The notes under the pieces: generated by a model
What the model was told of the DNA's origin: nothing
What the model saw: the letters and a program-made list of their open reading frames with translations, nothing else
The model's database searches: none
Position numbers and translations under genes: made by a program
From: Corynespora cassiicola
Taxonomy: Eukaryota > Ascomycota > Dothideomycetes > Pleosporales > Corynesporascaceae
NCBI GenBank assembly: GCA_022059125.1
Contig: JAEUWY010000015.1
Location: forward strand, 1,860,001 to 1,924,000
DNA: 64,000 nt
Direction: 5' to 3'
In this document: one piece after another, positions 21,731-31,695 of the stretch
How the letters are laid out: every line of letters starts with the position of its first letter
Position numbering within the stretch: position 1 is the stretch's first letter

Positions 21731-24073
21731 ACGATGGGACGGTGGGCCTGCGTTGGCCTTTTTCCTTTCCCGCCGTTTATCTTGGTAAAACTGTTCTGGC
21801 ATATATCAAAGACATGTAGAATGGAGTTTTTTTTTCGTTTCCAATCTCCCTCCCTCTCCCTCTCTCTCTCTCTCTGATAGTAGGCAGTCGTAGCTGCAGA
21901 CTCAACATCGCCGTCCTTGAATACCAATATTCATCCCGGCAACTCGCCTGACATCTTGTGGGATTGCCCAAGTTTCCAATACTATCGGATGAGAGTGGTG
22001 CGCAGTGGAACAGATGATCTTTTCTCGTTCCATGCCTGGCTATTGCTCTTCAAGGTTTTGCGTCAATAGAGTACCCTCGCGGCATCTGGTGTCATGATGA
22101 CATGCCCGAACCGTATTTCAAATCCAAATCCAAATCCCAATCCCCATCCCCTTTTACCGACCCTTCTCAGAAGTGCCTTGTGGGCATTCGCCCAGCCAAG
22201 TCCTGCCGTGAGACCAAAGCTCGCAACGTCTGCCAGTTCCCCTTCCCCCATCATCACAGAGGCAGGCCAACATGCAACCCGCCTGCACCCGTCGACCCAC
22301 CGAGCCTGATTGGGCAGGTGTTCTGTTGCACAGCGCACAGCAACCTTGGAACAACCCGGCAAACAAGACGCATCTCCGTCACCCACGTGCGCGATTCGAA
22401 TAACAATGATAACAAAAAAGGACAGGGCCCGGGCAGGCAGAGAGCGACGTCGGCGACGACGACCAGCTTCACTCGGGCTGCGTGGCTGCAGCAAGATGGT
22501 GTGCCTGTCGTCCCACTCACTCACTCCGCCCAAGCCCTCGCTCGCTCGCCGTTCGTCGTGTTGAAACCCCCCCTCCCCCGCCGGGCATGCTTGCACGTGG
22601 CTCACACGCTCCACTGTATCAAGCCGAGCATGTCGTCCAGGGTTGCTGCGTAGGAGAGATGCTCGGCCCTCCTCCTGTGATCGTCAGGAGCGGTTGCGTC
22701 TTGGTTGAGCGCGCGCATCGACCCCCTTGGTCAAGCTTGCGTGTCTCTTCTGGAAACAAGAAGCTGTTTGAGCAGTGCAGCAGCGGCGGGGGACTTTGCG
22801 GTCGATGCAGCGGTGAGCAAGGGCGGGAGGGTGACAGGCTGCATTTTCTGCGCTGATGGCGGGGCTGCGATGGGGGAATCCAGGGCCATCCTCGTCGGGC
22901 GCAATGTGCACCCAGCCTCGTGTTCTTGCGAAATTCCCGGCCTGCAGATCTATTTCGAAACCCAGCCTTGCACGCTCGCTCACGTCCTCACCATCGTCCC
23001 GTCCCCGTCCACGCTCCGTCCACGCCCCGTCCACGCCCCGCGCCTGTAGGGAGAGGTGCCGCTCGACAACGTGGAGGTGGTGGACGGCATGGGCAAGCTT
23101 TTGGGGGCCTCGGCGACCAGGGTGAGCGATGGTGGCGACATGTACAGACTTAGGCGCTGGGCCCAGCGGCTGTGGGGGACAGGGCCGGCGTGGTGGTGGT
23201 GGAGGGATGGGAGGGGTATCCGGAGCCGTGGGCGCAGGAACGTCGATGATGTGCGCGGCTGCAATTGCTCTGGTTCAGGGCGCGTGACAGGGCCCTTCTC
23301 GCGCAGGCCCGCGCAGAGCCCGGCGGCGGCGGCGAGGGCGGGCACAGCAAGCCGCGAGCAAGCGTCAGCAGCGTCGAGCGGCGGCGTAGCTAGTCGCGAT
23401 GGATTGTATGGTGGAGAGCATGGCGGCGCCCGCATCGGCAGCCCGCTCGAAGCCGTCTCCGGGCACTAAGCGGCTGGCCCATGCATGCGAGGCCGTGCCA
23501 TCCCTCGCGAGACAACGGCCTCAGCGGCCAGCCAGGGCCAGCCAGGGCCACTCAGGGCCACTCAGGGCGACCAGAAAATCTCCAAGGCCCCAGGTCCTGG
23601 CAGGCCTGCGGCTGGAGATCGCGCCTGGTCTGCGGGCTGACTCTTGCTTTGTCCATGTGCTGCGCGTGTGCTGTGCAAGTCCCCGGTCCAAGTCCAGTTG
23701 CAAGGCCTCTGTCTCCTCACTCCACCATCGCTCGCCGTGTCTCCTCTCACAGCAGCATGCTTGCTGTTGCCCGTCGGCCCTGCTCCCGTCCCTGCTGCTG
23801 ATACGGCCCGAGGCTGGCAGATCCCTATTGCCGTTAGTTCGCCGCATGTTCGTCCCTGACCACGTTCCCCAGCTTACCGTGTACATAGGCCCAGTACGAG
23901 TACGCCCGCGCCCGCGCCCACGCCCTCCTCTTTTTTTGCACCGCACCGTGGCAGACTGGCCCCGGGTCCGTGTGCGTTGCACGATACACTGAAACAACCC
24001 GAACCCTTCTCTCCGTCCGCCGTTCCCTAGTCTCCAAGGTGCTGCTGCCGCCCTGGAAACCCACCTTGTTGCA
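21731..24073. other. Intergenic region, 2.3 kb, GC-rich, no gene supported
   Basis: Many overlapping open frames on both strands reflect high GC, but none has a recognisable domain or a convincing spliced model. A CT-rich run lies at 21845-21876. GC-rich short tandem repeats lie at about 22998-23042 (12-nt units around CGTCCACGCCCC) and 23527-23570 (10-nt units around GCCAGCCAGG). The right part should include the promoter and 5' leader of the gene at 24074. Confidence 0.5.
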
Positions 24074-25965
24074 ATGGCGCCCTTTCGACGGCCCTCCCAA
24101 AAGGAGCGCCGCAGCCACGACTCACACCGCGAACAAAACCACTACGAGTGGCAGCAGGGCGAGCCCGAGAAATACATCATGACCTTTCCCATCCATCCGC
24201 TTCCCTCGATGCAAGCGCCTTTCGAAGAATCCATGCTCGACGCGACAGGCGAGACTGGCCATATCCCCTTTCCGAATCCGAACAAGAGCATAGAGGCCCG
24301 CCAACAGCTGCTGTGTAGAGACGTCGAAGCCTCGGAGCTCTCCTGGAACTTCACATACAATTGCCATTGGAGGAACAATCCCAAGGGCAAATTCCATCCG
24401 CTGCAGAAGACCATTGCGCAGATTATATTCGGCGTACACCTGCTCCACCAGCACCTGGAAAAGTCGGTCGCAGACGTGGCCGACATCCTCCTAAAGCACG
24501 TCAACGAGCTGGACAGCTTCCTGCAGCGCGCAAACGAGGATATCGAGGGCAGTCTCAAGGACATGCTGTTCCGTCGCAAGTGCCTCAAGGTCCCCATGGA
24601 GCACGTAAACGAATTCGACCGCCTCCTGGAAGACCGCATGTACCGCGCACAGCTGCTCGACGGCAACGTAGTCATCGAACGCACCATCAATCGCATGTCG
24701 GAGATGCTCAATGACTATCTCGTCGACATGAGCACCTTCCGGGACGCCAGCAACGAGCTCGACATGTATCTGCTCAGCATTGGCGAAGGCTGGGCATACG
24801 AGAACGAGGACGTGGGCCGCATCTACTCTGCCATGTGCGGCAACACGGCTGGTTGGGCACACTTCCTCCAGAGCCTGGTGGCAAAGGCGGAGAAGCTGGG
24901 CGTCGTCCTCGTCCAGGTCAGCAGCTACTGCAACGAAATCGAAAAACGTTGCGGGGCTGCAAGCCGTCGAAGTTTGGTAGGGAACCCCCTTTTTCCCATG
25001 GTTGATCGCCAGCCACATCCGAGCGTCGAGTATCACCACTGACCGTGCCGCCACAGATTGCTAGCCGATCCTCATCGCGGAACTCGTCGAATTCGCGGGA
25101 GACGCAGCGCGCCTTTCGGAACTTTGCAAACAACAAGCCGCTGCCCACCGTCCCCAACGAGCGTCCGCCCTTCATGCCCACACATTCCGCCAGCAGCGAG
25201 CTGATACCCGAGACCGACGCGCCATACCTGCTCCCCAGCACAAGGTACTCGCCCGCGCCCCGCGCTCCCGGGACACCCGGCCAGGCCAGAGCTATGGCCG
25301 ACTCAGACTCTGACGAGTCCCTAAAACGGCTTGAGTCGGAAAAATCGTCGTCGACGGCATCAAAAGAAACTTCAGGTTCTGACGTAGGTGCACCGGATCC
25401 GATAATTGACCAGCAGTCGGAGTATTACCAGGGTCCCCCGAGAGGACATGATCGGCCGCGCTTCGATTCACGTGACGACTCGGACAGCACGCTACGTGCC
25501 GACAGGCATCATCCGGAGCACGAGACACTCCACGACAGCGCTGCCAATGACGCCGTCGCCTCCAAACGAGCCACCATGAGAGACGGCAAGGGGGATCACA
25601 GCCCGCCGCTGACTGGCAAAGACTCTGCATACTCTTCCATATCCGGCGGATCCTTCGCATCGCCCACGGCCGCACATCCTCGATCGGCGTCGTCTCAGTC
25701 GTCGTACCCTCGCCCTCAATTCGGCCTCTTCCCCAGCAGCAACCCGAGCACGCCCAAGCAATCCATGTCTGGCCGTCACGGTGCCATGTCACCCGCGCCG
25801 TCGCTTTTGCATCCCGACCAGCGCGCTCAGCTGCCCCCGCGCGCCTCAACCTCTCTTGACAACCACGGGCCCTCGGGCCGCCGCCTCCTCAAGAAGACCA
25901 GCCTCTCATCCCTCAAGAGGCTGTTCAGCAAGAGGAAGCACCCCGTAGATACCATCGCTGAGTGA
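24074..25965 (+). CDS. Hypothetical fungal protein, helical N-half and disordered C-half
   Basis: Two exons, 24074-24976 and 25057-25965, give 603 residues. The 80-nt intron (GTAGGG donor, CACAG acceptor) has in-frame stops. I do not recognise the family. Residues 1-300 look like a folded, mostly helical domain with conserved-looking stretches: ELSWNFTYNCHWRNNPKGKF near 90, the long helix QKTIAQIIFGVHLLHQHLEK near 117-136, and coiled-coil-like segments to about 270. Residues 301-560 are Ser/Pro/Asp-rich and probably disordered. The last 30 residues are basic (RRLLKKTSLSSLKRLFSKRK), possibly membrane- or nucleic-acid-binding. It is followed on the same strand by two further large Ser-rich proteins, but spacing gives no sign of co-transcription. 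Confidence 0.75.
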
Positions 25966-26853
25966 TTGTTTTTCTTTCTTTCTTTAGCGGGCATGTGTGT
26001 CATCTCATTTGGCGAGTTGTGCGATCATATACCCCTTTTGGTTGGCTTTTTTTGGGTTGGTATGGGGTGAGGTCTCCCCAGCTTTAGCGCTTCGTCTCTT
26101 TTTTCCTCTTGACTTTGTGTGTACCATATGTTCAGTTCTTTCGTTAATGTAGTCACGACGCTAATAATGAGTAAATCCTGCAATTCCTGAAGAGATGGAA
26201 GGTAGAGCAGCGCCTAGCCACCCTCGCAGGGCCCGCGATAATGGAGAATCTCGGCCTTGGAGAATAGCAACTGGATGGCGGTGGCGGGAGGCATGGCGGG
26301 TTTGGCTCTGGGGCCTGAGGCGGGCAAACAAATCGCAGGTGCAATGCTCCGAGGTGGGTGGTTCTCACCGGCGCAGTCGGAGTCTGAGATCAGGGTACTG
26401 CGATATGTAGACAATCTCGAGACGCTGCAATGCCGCTGACTCTCTTTCCCTCGACTGCCTGTGTACAAGCAGATGCTGCGTGCTCTTACTGCTTCGTTGT
26501 AGGGCGCTTGCCCAGCCCTTGATGCAGCCTGAGGTAGGCGCGCGCCGGGCGTGTATTTGTATGAGACGCAGCAGCCGTGTCTTCTGTTTCTTTTGTCTCT
26601 CCGATTTATTTCCAGTCTTCCCTCTTCCTCTGTTTCAGGGCAGACGCCTTTGCTGTTGTGCTCTTCTGCTGTTGTGCAGTTCTACTGTCCTGCCGTTGGG
26701 GTCCCTTGGAGCGCCAGTAGGCGGGTATGACTTTTGACAGCCCTTTTGGTTTGCTTTCATCCTTCACCCCAACCCCATCTTTTCTCCAACCCCCCTCTTC
26801 TTCTCCACGCCCCCTCGCTGGCTCACGCCGGCACCCACACGTCTAGCGGTGAC
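25966..26853. other. Intergenic region and 5' leader
   Basis: The 3' flank of the upstream gene and a pyrimidine-rich leader of the next one. The frame of the next gene stays open back to 26734, but the first ATG is at 26854 and the preceding sequence is CT-rich like a fungal 5' leader, so I leave it out of the coding region. Confidence 0.5.
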
Positions 26854-29800
26854 ATGATGCCGCTCGCGGATAAAGATCCCAACGTCAGCGGGCGTGCCAG
26901 TCGGGCGTCCAACGTTTCTGGCGGCTCCCGCAGCGTCCACAAGAGCATCACCGCCGGCAGCGGGGACCTGCTTTCCACAAATCCCGGCGTCATGAGCATG
27001 CTGAGGACGTCGACAGAGGTTGGTGACATCGGTCTGCTGGGCTATGAGCCTTCGTCGATGACAAACGTGCCACGAGCTTCTCGTCGGATGGGCACGACGT
27101 CCAGAATGTCTGCCGCCTCTTCTCTTTCAAACACGTCCAGACGCGGCTCCAACCACAACTCACGGCCGGCTTCGGGGGCTCATCGCTCCTTGAGGGACAG
27201 CAATGTACCCCAGTACACTCCTGACACATTGTCCCCCACCGTCATGAATTTGCCAGGCTCGTCGCCGCTGATACCGCGTTCTCGAACCTCCCGGGAGGGT
27301 CCTCGGTCACAATCGTTGACGGATACCACTCAGCCAGAATCCAGACTCTCCAACAATCGTTCATACGCGAGCCTGCGGACTGAGCCTCCATCACGACCCA
27401 AGTCCCAGAACAGGTACCCGACTCGCCTTAAGCGTCCTGGTTACCGCCCCTCCTCACCCGCTTACAGCGACGCTGCAAGTTCTCAGAATGAGCGGTCCCA
27501 TGGGCCCGGGTACCATAGATATTCGTACACCCCAGTTCCGCCTGTGCCCCCAATCCCTGCAGTCACGCCTGTTCCAGTCGCCCTTAGGAACAGGTCTCAA
27601 AATATCCTGCCGCCAGATAGGAGGCGCCAACTGATGGGTCAGGCCAGCTCGGGTCGTCATCGCCAGCCTGTGCATCCATATGCTCCACATGCAGATATGC
27701 CTTCTGTTCTTCCTCTTATGACGCAGAATGAATACCATCACGCCGCCCAAGAGCGGTCCCACAAGGCCCACAAGACACACAAGTCTACGAAGGGCTCCTT
27801 CTCGAGCGGGTCCACAAGTCAACGTGGTGACTCTGACCCTTCATCCTCCGATGCCCCCTCGCCGCCGACACCGAGAGATGGAAGCTCCATGGAAGTACTG
27901 GTTAGCCCGTCTGTCACTCAGGAACTTGCGGATAATCTCACTGGTGGTTGCCAGTTCTACTATGACTATACCGAGCAGTTCGAGTTCGACCCCGTCAAGA
28001 AGCTGGAGCTAGAGAATGAGGCTCCGGCTTTCGTCCGCAAGATCAAGACCATTATCGAAGAGCGTAGCACGCCGGAACCCACACCCAAGAAGGCAGAGGT
28101 CGTGATCAACGAGACTGCTGAGCTTCCTGGATCTGAAGTGGCCAATGTAGCCGAACTTCCTGCTTCACCGGTTGCTCGACGCATCACTCGAGAACTTATA
28201 CTGGCAGCACTGGCACCAGCGGCAACTGAAGATGTCGATGCGTCCAATACCAAGCCAGAGTCCGATGGCAAAGGTGAGACCGAAAAGAGCAAGGGACGAC
28301 TAATGATTACCAATCCGGCCTGTGATGAGCAAAGGGAATCGACACCTGGGCTTCCTCGGGATAGCAGCAACAGGCACAGTATTCTGTCCCAGGCAGATAC
28401 CAGTGTCGTGGACTCCTCAACGTTGAACTTCGCCGTCAACTACTCCATACCAGCCATAACTGGCACGGAGATCGGCATTGGGTCAGAGAAAGACGTCGTG
28501 AGTGACACGTCTCATGGACCTGCTCTCAATACCGATGACGGCATGTCAGAGCTCTTGGAAGGCTACCAGCACACCGAGTCCAAGCAATCGACCGAGCCCC
28601 TGGTTGATAAGACAGACGATGACAATGACAAGGCTGAGAAGAAAAGCCAACATGCGCCCAAGTCGTCAGACGAGCAGTCTTTTAAATCTTGTACTGCTCC
28701 TCCTGAGCATCCTGCCCAAACAAGGAGGGATGCTGACACCAGGTCGACAATGTCCAAAAAAGGGCTCCCAGACGTCGAAGCTCCATTCAAGGACTCAGAT
28801 GCTCGATCTTTCAAGACCTGCAGAGATGCTGCGACACCTGATCGTGATGGATCTTTGCCGTCATCCAGATTACCGTCGTCCAATCTGACTACGGTCGATT
28901 CCAAGTCCAAGCGGCCGATTCCCCAGATGCCTTTGACTACTCCTCCTGTGACTGGCCGGAAGATAGCCCAGTATTCTATCCCGGACACAGGTTCCTCCAA
29001 GGTAGGTGGGAGATTCCAAGGTATATCCGTGCCGGGCTCCGGACAGGGTTCCTTGGCGGCATCCATCTGTTCATCCGCAGAGGCTACTCCTCACCAACCA
29101 CCTGTTGTGCCCCGTAGGGAGTCTAGCTCTTCCAAAGAAGCACAGCGTACCCATGCTGTCGCCAGTTTTCTCGTTGGTCTATCCAGAGCCCGCCGACTGT
29201 CGAAGGCGCCTTCCAACTTCGGCCGGAAGCCCGCTAGGGACCAGAGCACTGTCGAAGATGTTGACGAAGATCTGACAAAGAAGACATTCAACCAGGGCCG
29301 CCAGCGGCTGGTAAAGAATCAGCCATCTACCACAGGCTCTCATGACATCATCCAGACACCAGCACAAGCGTTGACCAAGCAAGATGTCATCCCCGACAAA
29401 CAGGCAGCAGATGCGTCCAGCCAGGAGAACGTTCTCTTATCGAGACGTGCGTCGTCGAATACATTGGAGAAGGAGGATGACCCGCTGAGCCTCCACCTCT
29501 CGTTGACTCCATCCATTGCATCTCCTCTTATTCCAGAACCGTCTTCGATTTATTCACCTGGTGACGTGTCACCCTCAAAATCTCGGTCTCCGGTTTCTCC
29601 AGCACTGTACAAATCACAAGAGGTCGACCGTGATGTTAGTCGAGACAGCCAGACGACGACTCATCTTTCATGGCACGGGCGTAGGCCTATGACGGCTGTG
29701 GGGATTGGTAGCGGTGAGTCACGTCACATTCAGCAGAGTATTCAGGACGATACGACGACGGATCTGAGGTTGTCAGCATACCGCTACCCACAGCACTATC

Positions 29801-31695
29801 TACCTGATTTGAAGGAGGAGTCCCACGAGGATTCAAGTCTGAACACCAGTGCAAGCAATCTCAAGCACTCCAGCTTCAGGTTCTCGTCGGGTGGGCTGCC
29901 GGCAATCCGAGCATCAGCAGATGATGCCTTGCTGCTCGGTCATAACGCGTCGTTTCAGAGGAGCAGCCTCTCGCATAGCCACGGCCTGCCGTCAATGCAC
30001 TTTAGCCAGATGAATTTGATAGAGAAGTTGAACGAGGCTCTGGACAAGCAGCGTTCGTCACGTTCTTTGGACGGTGGGGTGGGTGGCAGGAACGATGCGG
30101 GCCTGTCGGGGCTGCGACCTTCGGCAGCGGAGATGCGTGACAAATACCGCAGCTTCTTTGCCAGCTTGGATGACCTACACAAGGAGGAAGACATCACCCA
30201 GGCTGCGACTATTATGAGCCTCATGCCCCTCGAGGGCCCTTATTCCCCCGAGGCCGTTCTTGAGGAGATCGACAAGCTTGAAATACCGTCAGTCAGCCCA
30301 CTCACGCAGCGCCTATCTGAACTCTTGCCTTCGTTGCGGGAGTACTACAGGACGGGGGAAGCCGGCAGTCTGATCGAGGAAGAGGTGATTATGGAGCATG
30401 CCCTCGAGGAGATCAACGAGGTCGGTGGCCCAGTCCCCAAGCGGTCCTCTGCTCGACTACGGCCAATGCCTGGATCCCCCAACATGGTCGTGGTCGACGA
30501 CGCCTTGTACCAGGAGCTTACGGGCAAAGAAAAGGAAAATGTTGGCATGGTGGGTGGTGGAGGTGTGGGCGAGGGCTGCGGCAGGGCGCTGGGTGAAAAC
30601 GGACATGGGAAGGGCAGAAGCAAGAGTGTAGGCAACGCGCGCGCACGTGAGGCCGAACAGGTTGCAGAGCTCGACGCTCCGACGCCTGCAGTCCTGCGGA
30701 CTCGCTCCCTATCCCTCGGCCACAACGAACTTCGCCCCTCACTCGACTCCAAGGCCTCGTCACGGAGGTCTCTACGATCACTCGTGAGCACCCCTACGAG
30801 GACGACGGATACTCGTCCCTGGAACAGCGATAAGCACTATCCCTGGGCCACGGCCGTTCCTTCGATTGACATATCTCTGCCCACACCGGCTGCGGCGAAG
30901 CAATCGCCACGGCCGGGCCCATCACACCTTCGCAACCGCGTCTCCGAGACTTCTTCGTCTAACTCTGGGACCTTTGGCCCGGACACACCCTCTGCCCCCG
31001 ACAGCGACCTGGGTCCGCAAATGGCAGGCCACCCCTTCACACATCAGCGACAGCAGAGCCGGCACCTGTCCATATTCACGAACAAGCGTCGTAACCCAGC
31101 GTCCCCGGGTTTCGACTCTAACGGCTACCCAACTGGCCCATTGCACCTCCGCACCGGTGATAGATCGCACGGAGGCGAGCGCTACCCAACGTCTGCACTG
31201 ACACCTCCGACGACGCTCCATCTCCTTGAGCCTCATCAGTCGCACTTCTCGGAGGACAGCTCGGAAGAGGACGTCCCGACCACGTCCCGTAGGAGCAAGT
31301 TCAGTCTCAAGAGCCGGTTTGCTCCCTCCAAGGGCACGCAGGAGGCCCACCGGTCTGATCCCACATCGGCCTCGACGCAGGTTCAGGGCGAAGTTGGCGA
31401 GACGCACGACGACACTGAGCACCGCCGAACGTTTAACGGGGCGCAGGGCATGCCTACCATGGCCTATCACAAGAACAAGTTTGCCAACAAGATCCGCGGC
31501 TGGTGGGAGAGGACGGGGTTCCCGGGGCTCTTTCGCAAGATGATTCGTAGGAGGCCATATGAGGGTGGCAGCAACGCTTCAACGTCTAGCAGTGAACTCG
31601 AAAACTTCCGCAACACCGCTCGACTGCCGATGCACACCACGGACGGTTCCGGACTCTGGTCGCTGCGAGGCATGTCGTCGTGCTCCAGGACTTAG
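26854..31695 (+). CDS. Large Ser-rich hypothetical protein (1613 residues)
   Basis: One uninterrupted frame from the ATG at 26854 (a second ATG follows directly) to 31695. Most of it is low-complexity Ser/Thr/Pro-rich sequence with many phosphorylatable RxxS and SP sites, so it is probably disordered and kinase-regulated. Islands that look conserved are NLTGGCQFYYDYTEQFEFDP (near residues 365-385) followed by FVRKIKTIIEER, and LDDLHKEEDITQAATIMSLM to PSLREYYRTGEAGS (near 1105-1175). The basic, tryptophan-containing C-terminus includes NKIRGWWERTGFPGLFRKMI (near 1545-1565) and could be an amphipathic membrane-binding helix. I do not recognise the family and infer no function. An unrecognised in-frame intron cannot be excluded in so long an exon. 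Confidence 0.8.
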   Translation: MMPLADKDPNVSGRASRASNVSGGSRSVHKSITAGSGDLLSTNPGVMSMLRTSTEVGDIGLLGYEPSSMTNVPRASRRMGTTSRMSAASSLSNTSRRGSNHNSRPASGAHRSLRDSNVPQYTPDTLSPTVMNLPGSSPLIPRSRTSREGPRSQSLTDTTQPESRLSNNRSYASLRTEPPSRPKSQNRYPTRLKRPGYRPSSPAYSDAASSQNERSHGPGYHRYSYTPVPPVPPIPAVTPVPVALRNRSQNILPPDRRRQLMGQASSGRHRQPVHPYAPHADMPSVLPLMTQNEYHHAAQERSHKAHKTHKSTKGSFSSGSTSQRGDSDPSSSDAPSPPTPRDGSSMEVLVSPSVTQELADNLTGGCQFYYDYTEQFEFDPVKKLELENEAPAFVRKIKTIIEERSTPEPTPKKAEVVINETAELPGSEVANVAELPASPVARRITRELILAALAPAATEDVDASNTKPESDGKGETEKSKGRLMITNPACDEQRESTPGLPRDSSNRHSILSQADTSVVDSSTLNFAVNYSIPAITGTEIGIGSEKDVVSDTSHGPALNTDDGMSELLEGYQHTESKQSTEPLVDKTDDDNDKAEKKSQHAPKSSDEQSFKSCTAPPEHPAQTRRDADTRSTMSKKGLPDVEAPFKDSDARSFKTCRDAATPDRDGSLPSSRLPSSNLTTVDSKSKRPIPQMPLTTPPVTGRKIAQYSIPDTGSSKVGGRFQGISVPGSGQGSLAASICSSAEATPHQPPVVPRRESSSSKEAQRTHAVASFLVGLSRARRLSKAPSNFGRKPARDQSTVEDVDEDLTKKTFNQGRQRLVKNQPSTTGSHDIIQTPAQALTKQDVIPDKQAADASSQENVLLSRRASSNTLEKEDDPLSLHLSLTPSIASPLIPEPSSIYSPGDVSPSKSRSPVSPALYKSQEVDRDVSRDSQTTTHLSWHGRRPMTAVGIGSGESRHIQQSIQDDTTTDLRLSAYRYPQHYLPDLKEESHEDSSLNTSASNLKHSSFRFSSGGLPAIRASADDALLLGHNASFQRSSLSHSHGLPSMHFSQMNLIEKLNEALDKQRSSRSLDGGVGGRNDAGLSGLRPSAAEMRDKYRSFFASLDDLHKEEDITQAATIMSLMPLEGPYSPEAVLEEIDKLEIPSVSPLTQRLSELLPSLREYYRTGEAGSLIEEEVIMEHALEEINEVGGPVPKRSSARLRPMPGSPNMVVVDDALYQELTGKEKENVGMVGGGGVGEGCGRALGENGHGKGRSKSVGNARAREAEQVAELDAPTPAVLRTRSLSLGHNELRPSLDSKASSRRSLRSLVSTPTRTTDTRPWNSDKHYPWATAVPSIDISLPTPAAAKQSPRPGPSHLRNRVSETSSSNSGTFGPDTPSAPDSDLGPQMAGHPFTHQRQQSRHLSIFTNKRRNPASPGFDSNGYPTGPLHLRTGDRSHGGERYPTSALTPPTTLHLLEPHQSHFSEDSSEEDVPTTSRRSKFSLKSRFAPSKGTQEAHRSDPTSASTQVQGEVGETHDDTEHRRTFNGAQGMPTMAYHKNKFANKIRGWWERTGFPGLFRKMIRRRPYEGGSNASTSSSELENFRNTARLPMHTTDGSGLWSLRGMSSCSRT

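Noticed and set aside
20819..21802. 327-codon minus-strand open frame
   Set aside because: Antisense shadow of the well-supported D-serine dehydratase exon 3.
23399..23992. Plus-strand frame of 197 codons in the GC-rich gap
   Set aside because: Spans a simple tandem repeat, has no domain and overlaps an equally long minus-strand frame.
26734..26853. Upstream extension of the 1613-residue protein
   Set aside because: No ATG, and the translated sequence is Pro/His/Leu-rich from a pyrimidine-rich leader.
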